Below, one piece after another: positions 18,498-27,430 of a stretch of DNA of 64,000 nt. The position numbers were made by a program, and so were the translations under genes. The DNA comes from Bombella apis. Its GTDB lineage: Bacteria > Pseudomonadota > Alphaproteobacteria > Acetobacterales > Acetobacteraceae. Under the pieces are notes generated by a model. It had not been told where the DNA came from. It did not search any database and was given only the letters and a program-made list of their open reading frames with translations. The DNA is taken from positions 624,287 through 688,286 of the forward strand of contig NZ_JAGJTM010000004.1 in the NCBI RefSeq assembly GCF_018221685.1, written 5' to 3'. The stretch's first letter is position 1. The number at the start of each line of letters is the position of its first letter.

Positions 18498-19333
18498 TTC
18501 GTGCGCGTCGTGAGACGCTGGGGATGCATACGCTCATCCGGGGAGACTGTCTGAGTGTCATGCGGCGTATGCCCGCAGGCAGTGTGGATGTGGTGGTGAC
18601 ATCCCCTCCCTATAATCTGGGGCTTGCTTATCGCAGCTACAGGGACAGCCTCTCCGAGGAGAGTTATCTCGACTGGATGGAGATTATCTGCTCCAAGGTA
18701 GCCCGTGTGATGCGGGATGATGGGTCTTTTTTTCTCAATATAGCCGGGTCATCTGCCCAGCCATGGTTGCCATTCGAGCTGATGGTCCGGTTGAGGAAGC
18801 TGTTTACCCTTCAGAACCATATTTCATGGATCAAGTCCGTATCGGTAGGGGAGGTGACGCATGGGCACTTCAAGCCGGTCAATTCACCTCGCTACGTCAA
18901 CCGGAACCATGAGCATATTTTCCACCTGACCAAACAGGGAGATGTGGAGCTGGACCGGCTCGGGGCGGGTGTTCCTTTCACGGACAAAAGCAACATCCAT
19001 CGTCGCCAGCACAGGGAGGACCGGCGGTGTCGGGGTGATACATGGTTCATCCCCTATGAAACGGTACGGAGTCGTTCAGCCCGCTACAGCCATCCGGGGA
19101 CCTTTCCCGTTGCCCTGCCGGAGCGTTGCATCCGCCTGCATGGGGTGCATCCTGAGATGATGGTGCTGGACCCGTTCATGGGAACGGGGACGAGCCTTGT
19201 GGCCGCAGAGTCGCTGAAGGTCCGCTCCATCGGCATTGAGGCCGATACGACCTATGTCCGGTTTGCACGCAAGCGTCTGCGTGCCATGATAATGCAGGGT
19301 GATACCGGCGCAGTGACGGAAGACGGGGCATAA
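18494..19333 (+). CDS. Orphan DNA methyltransferase, beta class (m4C or m6A)
   Basis: A 279-residue SAM-dependent amino-methyltransferase. Motif order is beta-class: catalytic TSPPYN (motif IV, about residues 36-41) near the N terminus and the SAM-binding DPFMGTGTS (motif I) near residue 223, with the target-recognition region between. A Ser/Thr before PPY is common among N4-cytosine enzymes, but some m6A enzymes also have it. It is not CcrM: it lacks the C-terminal DNA-binding extension and the DPPYN form. No restriction endonuclease is adjacent. It overlaps mltA by four bases and is followed four bases later by the Smr gene, so it is part of the envelope-gene operon. A second ATG at 18524 (MHTLIRGDC) may be the true start. 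Confidence 0.88.
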   Translation: MIRARRETLGMHTLIRGDCLSVMRRMPAGSVDVVVTSPPYNLGLAYRSYRDSLSEESYLDWMEIICSKVARVMRDDGSFFLNIAGSSAQPWLPFELMVRLRKLFTLQNHISWIKSVSVGEVTHGHFKPVNSPRYVNRNHEHIFHLTKQGDVELDRLGAGVPFTDKSNIHRRQHREDRRCRGDTWFIPYETVRSRSARYSHPGTFPVALPERCIRLHGVHPEMMVLDPFMGTGTSLVAAESLKVRSIGIEADTTYVRFARKRLRAMIMQGDTGAVTEDGA

Positions 19334-19337
19334 CAAG

Positions 19338-19907
19338 GTGGCAAGACGGACTCTGGGTGATGATGAAGCGGCGCTGTGGAAAGCTTTCGTCCGGGATGTT
19401 GCCCCGTTGCGGGGGCGAAGGGAGGCTGCGGGCGGGTTTGTCCGGGAGGAGACTGGCAAGACGGAGAGTACGGTAGCCCGCCAGTCGGAAGGAGGGCGGA
19501 ATACAGGGATGATGACGGTCAGGCTGGTGATGGCCCAGCCGGCCAGGGCACCCCGTCCCCGTCCTGCCCCGCATGTGGGGGTCCGTGCTCCTGGCCTTGA
19601 TGATACGCAGTGGCGTCGTCTGTCCCGTGGGCAGATGCGTGTGGATGCCCGGCTCGACCTGCATGGCTACGTCGTGCAGGAGGCTTTTGAGGAGTTTCAC
19701 CGCTTCATGCAGCGCAGCCGTGTCATGGGGTGGCGCTGCGTCGAGGTCGTTACCGGGCTGGGCAGTGGCATCCGGGGAGGGAGCATCCGCCGGGAATTGC
19801 CTCATTGGTTGCATCGTGCCGACATAGCGCCCATGGTGCTGGGTGTGGTGCACAGCCATCAGGGAAATCAGGGTGCCTTGCGGCTTCTTTTGCGGAAAAA
19901 ACGCTAG
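19338..19907 (+). CDS. Smr/MutS2-type domain protein
   Basis: A 189-residue protein with a variable N-terminal half and a C-terminal Smr domain (about residues 100-189), with LDLHGYVVQEA, the VVTGLGSGIRGGSIRRELPHWL loop and a HQGNQGALRLLLRKK ending. Smr domains act as nucleases on DNA or RNA; the LDLHG and TGxG motifs needed are present. The start codon is GTG. It ends the Tim44-mltA-methyltransferase-Smr run; Smr downstream of mltA is a standard alphaproteobacterial order. Confidence 0.9.
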   Translation: MARRTLGDDEAALWKAFVRDVAPLRGRREAAGGFVREETGKTESTVARQSEGGRNTGMMTVRLVMAQPARAPRPRPAPHVGVRAPGLDDTQWRRLSRGQMRVDARLDLHGYVVQEAFEEFHRFMQRSRVMGWRCVEVVTGLGSGIRGGSIRRELPHWLHRADIAPMVLGVVHSHQGNQGALRLLLRKKR

Positions 19908-19971
19908 AAGAGGAAAGGGAGGATCATTCCGATCTTGGAGAAGGGGAAGAGGTTTTCTATAACATTAATAT

Positions 19972-19986
19972 CGAGAATGATTATCA
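19972..19986. promoter_or_regulatory. Fur-like box upstream of the iron ABC operon
   Basis: CGAGAAT-G-ATTATCA has 7-1-7 symmetry and resembles the two sites at 892-910 and 1011-1025. It lies 75 bases before the substrate-binding protein gene, in the gap after the Smr gene. Confidence 0.7.
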
Positions 19987-20060
19987 ATTAAAGCAGGAGG
20001 TTTCATCCATGGGGGCACGGTGTCCCTGCGGGATGACCTTTCCGGGAAAGGCGCAAGATC

Positions 20061-21200
20061 ATGGTTTCATTGAAAGCCCTGTTTGGCTCTGCCGGCGTCA
20101 TGCTGGCAGCCCTGGCTGGCGGTATGTGGCCAGTCCATCAGGCTCAGGCGAAGGATGTGCGGGACATCACGGGGGCGGTCGTGTCCGTTCCGGATCATCC
20201 CCAGCGCATCATTCTGGGAGAAGGGCGGCTGATCTACGCCCTGGAGCCTCTGGAGGGAAAGCATCTGTTTGACCGTATCGTCGGCTGGCAGGGGGAATTC
20301 CGGGAGGCCGACAGACAGAATTATGAGCAGATGCTCAAGACATTTCCGGAGGCTGACAAGGTCGCCGTGATAGGACGGACAACCGCTGATACGATCAGTC
20401 CGGAAAAGGTGCTGGACCTTCATCCTGATCTCGCCATTTTCAGCACGACCGGCCATGGTCCCGGGCAGACTGGTGATGTGACGGCCAGGCTGCGGGCAGC
20501 GCATGTGCCTGTCCTGTTTGTGGATTTCCGGCAGGACCCGGTAAAAACGACCGTCCCCAGCATGGTCATTCTCGGCCAGGCCCTCGGGCGTGAGGCAGAA
20601 GCAAAAGCCTATACGGATTTTTATGAAAGCCGCCTGAAGGCCATCCAGTCTGTCGTGGAGACAATCCCGGAGGCCCAACGCCCCAGCGTGTTCATCAACA
20701 TGCTGGCCGGGGCGCGGCAGAGCTGCTGCCATACGGCAGGGCGAGGCAACATGGGAGCCTTTATCGAGGCTGCCGGGGGGCGAAACATCGCAGCCGATCT
20801 TCTACCGGGTTATATCGGCGATGTTTCGGCAGAGATGGTCATCGCCAAAGATCCCGACGTGCTGATTCTGGATGGCACCCGGGGGCCGGGCAACAGCGGG
20901 CCGGGCCTGAAGATGGGATCACAGGTGACGCCGGAGATGGCGCAGGCCTCTCTTGCGGCCCTGCTGAAAGCGCCTGAACTTGCCGGGCTTGGGGCGGTCC
21001 GCAATGGACGTGCCTATGGTATCTGGCACACGTTCTATGACAGTCCGTTCAATATTCTCGCCATTGAGGTCATGGCAAAATGGTTTTATCCCGAACGCTT
21101 CAGGGATCTGGACCCGGATGCTGACCGCAGCCTGGTACAGAGCCGTTTTACAGTGATGCCGAACAGCGGGACATATTGGATCAAGGCGAATGCCCATTAA
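20061..21200 (+). CDS. Iron-siderophore ABC transporter, substrate-binding protein
   Basis: A 379-residue periplasmic binding protein of the FepB/BtuF fold. The signal peptide covers about residues 1-30 (AALAGGMWPVHQAQA). It contains DITGAVVSVPDHPQRIILGEG at the first domain, VIGRTTADTISPEKVLDLHPDLAIF, and the second-domain GRGNMGAFIEAAGGRNIAAD segment, preceded by a Cys-Cys pair. It delivers a ferric chelate to the permease encoded next. The stop overlaps the permease start by 11 bases. The substrate is inferred from family, the upstream Fur-like box and the receptor near 1-3 kb. Confidence 0.9.
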   Translation: MVSLKALFGSAGVMLAALAGGMWPVHQAQAKDVRDITGAVVSVPDHPQRIILGEGRLIYALEPLEGKHLFDRIVGWQGEFREADRQNYEQMLKTFPEADKVAVIGRTTADTISPEKVLDLHPDLAIFSTTGHGPGQTGDVTARLRAAHVPVLFVDFRQDPVKTTVPSMVILGQALGREAEAKAYTDFYESRLKAIQSVVETIPEAQRPSVFINMLAGARQSCCHTAGRGNMGAFIEAAGGRNIAADLLPGYIGDVSAEMVIAKDPDVLILDGTRGPGNSGPGLKMGSQVTPEMAQASLAALLKAPELAGLGAVRNGRAYGIWHTFYDSPFNILAIEVMAKWFYPERFRDLDPDADRSLVQSRFTVMPNSGTYWIKANAH

Positions 21201-22284
21201 AGAGACAGAGACCAGAACAGACGGGCCATCAGACGAAATGGCCCGTCTTGCCGCACGATTGACAGGCATACAGGCATCCTATGTAAAGCTGACCCGCCAC
21301 AGGGTGGGTGTCCTCTGCCTGATGGCAGGGCTGATCCTTTTTTCCATACTGCTTGATTTTTCCCTGGGCCCGGCCGGTCTTGGCCCGGCGGCCTTGTTTC
21401 ATGCGCTCATGCATCCCTCATCCGGGACGAATGCCGTCATCGTATGGCATATCCGCCTGCCTTATGCCCTGATGGCGGCCCTGGTGGGCGTTGCTTTGGG
21501 AATATCCGGTGGGGAGATGCAGACGGTGCTGGATAACCCCCTGGCCAGCCCTTACACGCTGGGTGTATCGGCGGCGGCGGCATTTGGGGCCTCTCTGGCC
21601 ATCGTGCTGCATTGGCATATCCCTTATGTGCCGGAAAACTGGATGGTCCCGCTGGAGGCGTTCGTGTTTGCTGTGGGTTCGGCTGGTCTGCTGGAGCTGG
21701 TGGCCCGGGCACGGGGCCATTCCACGGCCATGGTGGTGCTGTTCGGTATTGCGCTGGTATTCACTTTTCATGCCTTCGTGGCCTTGATGCAGTTCATCGC
21801 TGATGAGGATGCTCTTCAGGACCTTGTTTTCTGGACGATGGGTAGCCTGACCCGGGCTGACTGGGGCAAGATTTCCGTCATGAGCCTCGGTTGCCTGTTG
21901 GTGCTGCCGTTCTGCTTCCGGGCGGCTCCGGCCCTGACAGCCCTGCGGCTGGGAGAGGACCGGGCTGCAAGCTATGGTGTGGATACGAAACGCCTGCGGA
22001 TGATGTCTCTGCTGCGCATCAGTGTGCTGTCTGCCCTGGCTGTATCCTTTGTCGGGACGATCGGTTTCGTGGGGCTGGTTGCGCCCCACATTGCCCGCCG
22101 CCTGCTGGGGGAGGATCATCGTTTTTATCTGCCCGGGGCTGCCCTGTGCGGTGGGCTCATCATGTCGCTGGCCTCCATCGCGGCCAAGAACATTCTGCCG
22201 GGGGTCGTGATTCCGGTGGGGATTGTTACCTCACTGGTGGGAATTCCTTTCTTCCTTGCCGTGGTTCTGAGAAAGGGGGCCTGA
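21190..22284 (+). CDS. FecCD-family ABC transporter permease
   Basis: A 364-residue polytopic permease of the FecCD/BtuC family with about 10 helices. Diagnostic stretches: IRLPYALMAALVGVALGISGGEMQ, NPLASPYTLGVSAAAAFGASLAI, and the coupling region GTIGFVGLVAPHIARRLLGEDHRFYLP. A single permease gene suggests that it works as a homodimer. The unusually long cytoplasmic N terminus (about 45 residues) may reflect a start further downstream; ATGs at residues 17 and 45 exist. Confidence 0.93.
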   Translation: MPIKETETRTDGPSDEMARLAARLTGIQASYVKLTRHRVGVLCLMAGLILFSILLDFSLGPAGLGPAALFHALMHPSSGTNAVIVWHIRLPYALMAALVGVALGISGGEMQTVLDNPLASPYTLGVSAAAAFGASLAIVLHWHIPYVPENWMVPLEAFVFAVGSAGLLELVARARGHSTAMVVLFGIALVFTFHAFVALMQFIADEDALQDLVFWTMGSLTRADWGKISVMSLGCLLVLPFCFRAAPALTALRLGEDRAASYGVDTKRLRMMSLLRISVLSALAVSFVGTIGFVGLVAPHIARRLLGEDHRFYLPGAALCGGLIMSLASIAAKNILPGVVIPVGIVTSLVGIPFFLAVVLRKGA

Positions 22285-22285
22285 A

Positions 22286-23083
22286 ATGGGGAACTGTCAG
22301 ACACATCAGCTGGAAGTTGAAAATTTCAGTGTCCATTATGGGCGGCGGCAGGTCCTGCATGACATGACGCTTGCCCCCATGCGGGCCGGGCGTGTAACGG
22401 CCCTGCTGGGGCCGAATGGCTCGGGCAAGTCCACCTTCATGCGGGGAGTTGCCGGCCTGACCCGGGCGGAGGGATGTGTTCGCCTTGCCGGGCAGGATCT
22501 TTCAAAACTGGGGGTTGGTGAGCGGGCCAGGCTGGCTGCCTATCTGCCACAGAGCCTGCCGCCTGCCGTTCATCTTCAGGTGATCGAGGCGGTGATGGTG
22601 GCCCGTCGGGCGGGGGAGGCCGTGTCTGCCGAGTGTGCCCTGCGGGAAAGCACCGACGTTCTGGAGGAGCTGGGTATCGGCAGGCTGGCCCTGCGCTACA
22701 TGGATGAACTGTCTGGTGGTCAGCGGCAGATGGTGGGACTGGCGCAGGCCTTGGTGCGCCGTCCGGCCATGTTGCTGCTGGATGAACCCTTGAGTGCGCT
22801 GGACCTGCGGTATCAGTTTGCCGTCATGGACGTCGTCCGTCGTGAGACACGGAAACGTGATATCGTGACGCTACTGGTTGTTCACGATCTGAACATCGCT
22901 CTGCAACGTGCTCATGATGTTGTCTATATGCGGGATGGTCGGCTTGTGGCACAGGGGGCTGTCATGGCCGTGACAACACCTGCCGTGCTGGGAGATGTCT
23001 ATGGTGTCCAGACCCGTCTGGAGGTCTGTCCCCGTGGGCTGCCCCATGTGCTGGTGGATGGCATTATTGGGAGTGATGGCTGA
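22286..23083 (+). CDS. Iron-siderophore ABC transporter, ATP-binding protein
   Basis: A 265-residue ATPase subunit. Walker A GPNGSGKSTF (about residues 40-49), Q-loop YLPQSLPP, signature LSGGQRQMVGLAQAL, Walker B MLLLDEPLSALD and the H-loop VVHDLN are complete. One base separates it from the permease stop. Last gene of the three-gene importer. Confidence 0.94.
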   Translation: MGNCQTHQLEVENFSVHYGRRQVLHDMTLAPMRAGRVTALLGPNGSGKSTFMRGVAGLTRAEGCVRLAGQDLSKLGVGERARLAAYLPQSLPPAVHLQVIEAVMVARRAGEAVSAECALRESTDVLEELGIGRLALRYMDELSGGQRQMVGLAQALVRRPAMLLLDEPLSALDLRYQFAVMDVVRRETRKRDIVTLLVVHDLNIALQRAHDVVYMRDGRLVAQGAVMAVTTPAVLGDVYGVQTRLEVCPRGLPHVLVDGIIGSDG

Positions 23084-23231
23084 GGCACTGTGCTGCCGGA
23101 AAGTCCCATGATGACCCGCACGGATACCATGGCGTGTTTGTCAGGTAGGGACAGGATGAGCCATTGCCCAGTAACGGACTGTTTTCAGATGTCGTGAGTT
23201 CTTTCGGGGCTTTTCTGGTCAGGAGGCCCCG

Positions 23232-24218
23232 ATGCGTTATCTCGTGACGGGTGGTGCCGGTTTTGTTGGCAGTCATGTCGTGCTTGCCCTGCTGGATGCA
23301 GGGCATGAAGTTGCTGTTCTTGATGATCTGAGCACAGGGCATCGGGCAGCCGTGCCACCTGGCGTCCCTTTCTTTCTGGTCGATCTGGCCAGTCAGGAGG
23401 CCACAGCGGGTGTGATGGCCCAGGGGCCGTGGGATGGTGTGCTGCATTTCGCTGCCCTGTCCCGTGTTGGTGACAGTGTGAGAAGGCCCCTCCATTATCT
23501 GAGGCGGAATTATCTCACCACGCTCAATCTCATCGAAGCCTGTGTGGCCCATGGCGTGAAGAAATTTGTCTTTTCCTCCACAGCGGCACTGTTTGGAGGA
23601 ACGGAGCGCACTGGCCTCATTTCAGAAGCGGCATCTGTTGATCCCGGTTCCCCCTATGGGGAAAGCAAATTCATGATCGAACGTGTCCTGCATTGGGCTG
23701 ACAGGATATACGGCATGAGAAGCGCCTGCCTGCGTTATTTTAATGCTGCTGGGGCCGATCCCGCTGGAAGGGCAGGTGAAGATCATCGCCCTGAAACGCA
23801 CCTGATTCCTTTGACGATCGAGGCTGCGTTGGGAATGCGGCCAACGCTGAAGCTGTTTGGCCTGGATTATCCAACGATGGACGGGTCCTGTATTCGTGAC
23901 TATGTGCATGTCGCCGATATTGCCGAAGCCCATCTCAGGGCGCTGGAGCAGATGGAGCAGGGCAGCATATGCTACAATATCGGGACCGGGTGTGGTTATT
24001 CCAATCTGGAGGTTATTGCCAGTGTTGAAAGGGTAAGCGGCCGGTCGGTACCTTGGGAGCCTGCTCCAAGGCGGGAAGGAGACCCTGTCAGACTGGTGGC
24101 AGACCCGGCACGACTGCACGCCGATACAGGCTGGACGCCCAGATTTGCAGGGCTTGACATGATTGTTGAAACAGCCCTGCGCTGGCGGCAGGCTCATCCG
24201 CAGGGCTATGCTGACTGA
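23232..24218 (+). CDS. galE: UDP-glucose 4-epimerase (GalE-type NAD-dependent epimerase)
   Basis: A 328-residue extended SDR enzyme. NAD-binding VTGGAGFVGSHV is at residues 5-16; catalytic SSTAALFG and YGESK (Tyr-x-x-x-Lys) and the RYFNAAGADPAGRAGEDH segment are as in GalE. AGGAGG lies upstream of the ATG at 23232. It converts UDP-glucose and UDP-galactose for surface polysaccharide. It stands alone, with no other sugar genes adjacent, so a related UDP-sugar epimerase is possible. Confidence 0.9.
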   Translation: MRYLVTGGAGFVGSHVVLALLDAGHEVAVLDDLSTGHRAAVPPGVPFFLVDLASQEATAGVMAQGPWDGVLHFAALSRVGDSVRRPLHYLRRNYLTTLNLIEACVAHGVKKFVFSSTAALFGGTERTGLISEAASVDPGSPYGESKFMIERVLHWADRIYGMRSACLRYFNAAGADPAGRAGEDHRPETHLIPLTIEAALGMRPTLKLFGLDYPTMDGSCIRDYVHVADIAEAHLRALEQMEQGSICYNIGTGCGYSNLEVIASVERVSGRSVPWEPAPRREGDPVRLVADPARLHADTGWTPRFAGLDMIVETALRWRQAHPQGYAD

Positions 24219-24226
24219 TCATTCTT

Positions 24227-24244
24227 CAGCTCCGTATGGAGCTG
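24227..24244. terminator. Hairpin between convergent galE and hemF
   Basis: cagctcc-gtat-ggagctg is a perfect 7-base stem with a tetraloop in the 38-base gap between two convergent genes. It has no T run, so it is only a candidate terminator. Confidence 0.4.
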
Positions 24245-24256
24245 GACATGAATGCT

Positions 24257-25162
24257 TCAGGGCCAGATGACTTCTGGTGGCATGGACATCAGGATGGCCT
24301 CGGTATTGCCGCCTGTTTTCAGGCCGAAGAGCGTCCCCCGGTCATAAAGGAGGTTGAACTCCACATAACGGCCCCGTCGCCTGAGCTGGGCCTGACGGTC
24401 TCCATCCGTCCAGGGAGTGAACATCCGCCCCCGGACGATGCCGGCATAGCTGTTCAGGAAGGCTTCTCCCACATCCCGGGTGAAGGTGAAGTCATTGGCG
24501 AGGTTCTGGCTGTCCAGCCAGTCATAGAAGATGCCGCCCAGCCCACGGGGTTCGTTGCGGTGTTTCAGGAAGAAATACTCATCACACCATTTCTTGAAGC
24601 GGGGATAGTAGTCCGGGTCGTGTCTGTCGCAGGCCTCCTGAAAGGCCCGGTGGAACGTGGCCGCATCTTCGAGGGCTTCCGGGCTTTCAGGGAACATGGG
24701 CGTGATGTCGCCACCCCCACCGAACCATCCCTTTGAGGTGATGATCATGCGGGTGTTGAAATGCGCCGCACTGACATGGGGGTTGCAGGGATGGGCCACC
24801 AGAGAGATGCCTGTGGCAAAGAAGCGTGGGTCCTCCGCCGCACCGGGAATGGTCTTGCGGAATTCTGGTGAAAATTCCCCCCAGACGGTTGAGACATTCA
24901 CGCCAACCTTCTCAAAGACACGCCCCTTCATGACAGACATGACACCACCGCCACCTTCAGGCCTCTCCCAGGCCGTACGCTGGAAACGCCCCGGCAGCTC
25001 ATGCCCGGCCAGAACGGGAGCGTCCCCGGCTGCTGCCTCGTCTTCCAGAGCCTCATAGGCGGCGCATATCCTGTCACGCAGGCTTTCGAACCAGCTGCGG
25101 GCCTCGTCCGTCAGGCCGGCATGGGGCAGGTCGGGCAGGGCAAAAGGCGTTGAGGATGGCAT
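24257..25162 (-). CDS. hemF: Oxygen-dependent coproporphyrinogen-III oxidase
   Basis: A 301-residue aerobic enzyme that decarboxylates coproporphyrinogen III to protoporphyrinogen IX with O2. Conserved: [72 protein letters not shown] and [20 protein letters not shown]. The ATG at 25162 has CAGGAG six bases upstream; ATGs at 25168 and 25207 also exist. Dependence on oxygen fits an obligate aerobe. Convergent with galE. Confidence 0.95.
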   Translation of the reverse strand: MPSSTPFALPDLPHAGLTDEARSWFESLRDRICAAYEALEDEAAAGDAPVLAGHELPGRFQRTAWERPEGGGGVMSVMKGRVFEKVGVNVSTVWGEFSPEFRKTIPGAAEDPRFFATGISLVAHPCNPHVSAAHFNTRMIITSKGWFGGGGDITPMFPESPEALEDAATFHRAFQEACDRHDPDYYPRFKKWCDEYFFLKHRNEPRGLGGIFYDWLDSQNLANDFTFTRDVGEAFLNSYAGIVRGRMFTPWTDGDRQAQLRRRGRYVEFNLLYDRGTLFGLKTGGNTEAILMSMPPEVIWP

Positions 25163-25423
25163 GGGCATCTCCTGATCTGTGTGGGGCAGAAATGGATGGT
25201 TTGTCACTCTGGGTTGTCATGCTGTTCATAGGCCAAAAGGCTCATTCTGGCTTACTGGCTTTTCCTGATGTTGTAAAAAGGGCAGGCAACCCTGCCTATT
25301 GATTTTTGGGTTGGTCTTCTGAAAGACTGTCCGCTATCTGATGAGAGGACTGCCGGAAGGGTTGTGCGGGACTGTGTGCCCTGCGAGCGGCGACCGGGTC
25401 GAGGCAGGATGGAGTGAGGATTT

Positions 25424-26320
25424 ATGGTTGCAGACAAGATGATCGAACCTGTCATTGGTGTCATCGGGGGCTCAGGCCTTTATGAGATTGACGGGCTGGA
25501 AAACCGGGAGTGGCGGCGTTGTGAATCCCCTTGGGGCGCTCCTTCCGATGAGCTCCTCTTTGGCACGCTGGAGGGGGTGCGCTGCGTGTTTCTGCCCCGT
25601 CATGGCCGTGGGCATCCCATTCCGCCCTCACGTCTGAATTACCGTGCGAACATTGATGCCCTCAAGCGGGCCGGTGTGACGGACATCATCTCTCTCTCTG
25701 CCGTGGGGTCTCTGAAGGAAGAGCTGGCTCCGGGCCATTTTGTGCTGGTGGATCAGTTCATTGACCTGACACAGGGGCGTCCCCGGACCTTTTTTGAGGA
25801 AGGCTGTGTGGCCCATGTCAGCATGGGTGAGCCGGTTTCCGCCCGCATGGCCACCACGCTGGCTGATGAGGCCGAAAAGCTGGGTATCACGGTTACACGG
25901 GGCGGCAGCTATGTCGTGATCGAGGGGCCGCAGTTTTCCACCCGGGCCGAGAGCGAGCTTTATCGCTCATGGGGGGCGTCGGTCATCGGCATGACGAACA
26001 TGCCGGAGGCCCGTCTGGCCCGTGAGGCAGAAATGAACTATGCCACCGTTGCCATGGTGACCGATTATGACTGCTGGCACGAAGAGCATGAGCACGTCAC
26101 GGTGGATGCTGTCGTCCGTACCATGAAGAGCAACTCCAAACATGCCCGGGAGCTTGTTCGCCGGGCCATTCCGGCCCTTGGCAAGGCCCGCCCCATCTGC
26201 ACCGGTACCGGTGCAGCCGAGCGTGCGCTGGACAATGCCATCATCACGCCGCCGGAAGCCAGAGACTTCTCCGTTCTGGCCCGTCTGGACGCTGTTGCGG
26301 GGCGTGTGCTGTTCAGCTGA
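25424..26320 (+). CDS. mtnP: S-methyl-5'-thioadenosine phosphorylase
   Basis: A 298-residue PNP/MTAP phosphorylase that cleaves methylthioadenosine, a polyamine by-product, to adenine and methylthioribose 1-phosphate. Features: IGVIGGSGLYEIDGL, the phosphate-binding RHGRGHPIPPSRLNYRANI, SAVGSLKEE, IEGPQFSTRAES, VIGMTNMPEARLAREAEM and VTDYDCWHEE. The latter motifs distinguish MTAP from other nucleoside phosphorylases. No other methionine-salvage gene is nearby. Convergent with the SDR gene. Confidence 0.94.
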   Translation: MVADKMIEPVIGVIGGSGLYEIDGLENREWRRCESPWGAPSDELLFGTLEGVRCVFLPRHGRGHPIPPSRLNYRANIDALKRAGVTDIISLSAVGSLKEELAPGHFVLVDQFIDLTQGRPRTFFEEGCVAHVSMGEPVSARMATTLADEAEKLGITVTRGGSYVVIEGPQFSTRAESELYRSWGASVIGMTNMPEARLAREAEMNYATVAMVTDYDCWHEEHEHVTVDAVVRTMKSNSKHARELVRRAIPALGKARPICTGTGAAERALDNAIITPPEARDFSVLARLDAVAGRVLFS

Positions 26321-26351
26321 GCGCCAGCCTGATGGCTTTGTGAAGGGAGGG

Positions 26352-26380
26352 CCTCCCTGCCGGATGGCGGGGAGGTCTTT
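26352..26380. terminator. Terminator between mtnP and the SDR gene
   Basis: cctccctgcc-ggat-ggcggggagg forms a 10-base stem with one G-T pair and a tetraloop, followed by TCTTT. It lies between convergent genes. Confidence 0.7.
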
Positions 26381-26395
26381 CTGCATGCAGGGCTT

Positions 26396-27184
26396 TCAGA
26401 AACCGTGAAGCAGGCCCCCGTCAACCGGGATGCGGGTCCCGGTGATGTAGGCCGCCAGAGGGCTGGCCAGAAAGGCGGCCATGTGCCCCAGCTCTTCGGG
26501 TTGGCCGTAGCGGCCTGCGGGCACGCCGTTTTCTTTCTGCCTGCGGAACTCTTCGAGCGGAATACCAGCCTTTTCAGCCCGTATCCTGTTCAGGGTGGCG
26601 ACGCGGTCCGTCTCGAAGCGGCCGGGCAGCAGCGTATTGACCGTCACGCCATCATGGGCGACCTCCCGGGCGAGGGTTTTGCCCCAGCTGGCCAGTGCGG
26701 AGCGGAGTGCGCTGGAGAGAACGAGGTTGGGAATGGGCTCCACGATACTGGTGGAGGACACCATGATGATCCGGCCGAACTGTCGTTGCCTCATGCCCGG
26801 CAGATACTGGCCGACAAGCTGCATGACAGGCAGAAGCATCGTGGCGGTTTCTTTCTGCCAGAGTGCCGGATCGCAGGCCGTGGCAGGCTCCAGGGGCGGT
26901 CCGCCGCCATTGCCGATGATGATGTCCGTCTCCGGCATGATATTCTGGAGGGCTGTCAGGCAGGTCTGTACGCTGTCTGGTGCCGAGAAATCCACGGCAT
27001 GCCAGTGCGGGGTGATGCCGGTATCGGCTGCCAGATCATGAGCGGCCTGCCGCAGTCTGTTTTCATCACGGGCCAGCAGACAGGGGCGGACGCCTTCCCG
27101 TGCCAGGGATCGGGCAATGCCCAGTCCCAGCCCCCGGCTTCCTCCCATGATGATGGCTGTTCGTTCTTGCAGATGCAGGTCCAT
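26396..27184 (-). CDS. SDR-family protein with non-canonical active site
   Basis: A 262-residue short-chain dehydrogenase/reductase homologue. The cofactor-binding GGSRGLGLGIA motif is at residues 14-24, GNGGGPP replaces the NNAG element at about 91-97, and the C-terminal PVDGG segment is standard. The active site is not: Ser143/144 are present, but by spacing the YxxxK pair falls on Ser157 and Arg161 (VLSSALR). A subgroup of SDR proteins with EPIPNL-x-LS-x-x-LR exists, so this is a family variant rather than a sequencing error. The start at 27184 has AGGAG ten bases upstream; an open frame continues to 27292. Substrate unknown. Confidence 0.85.
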   Translation of the reverse strand: MDLHLQERTAIIMGGSRGLGLGIARSLAREGVRPCLLARDENRLRQAAHDLAADTGITPHWHAVDFSAPDSVQTCLTALQNIMPETDIIIGNGGGPPLEPATACDPALWQKETATMLLPVMQLVGQYLPGMRQRQFGRIIMVSSTSIVEPIPNLVLSSALRSALASWGKTLAREVAHDGVTVNTLLPGRFETDRVATLNRIRAEKAGIPLEEFRRQKENGVPAGRYGQPEELGHMAAFLASPLAAYITGTRIPVDGGLLHGF

Positions 27185-27370
27185 GATGGCCTCTCCTGAT
27201 CCTGTAAAGACGCCCCTTTTCAGGGAATGGAAAAGAGAAGTTTTCACCTCTTCGTGGTCAGGAGCAAGAGGGAATGAAACGGTGTGGTTCATGACAGGAT
27301 GCGCCTATTCATGAATGTTTATTTAAAAGTAAGAACGATTAAAAAATCTCCGGTGCCTCGGAGGGGAGTT

Positions 27371-27399
27371 CTTGACGCTACAGGGGGGCATCACTATCT
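27371..27399 (+). promoter_or_regulatory. Heat-shock (sigma32-type) promoter of groESL
   Basis: CTTGAC (27371-27376) and CTATCT (27394-27399) are separated by 17 bases, which agrees with the alphaproteobacterial sigma32 consensus of CTTG and a CYTAT-T -10 element. It is 108 bases before groES. Confidence 0.75.
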
Positions 27400-27430
27400 C
27401 TCATTCGCCCCGTTTGATCGGGGAGTTTAC

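Noticed and set aside
18494..19333. Assignment of the methyltransferase as the cell-cycle enzyme CcrM
   Set aside because: The catalytic motif is TSPPYN, not DPPYN, and there is no C-terminal CcrM extension.
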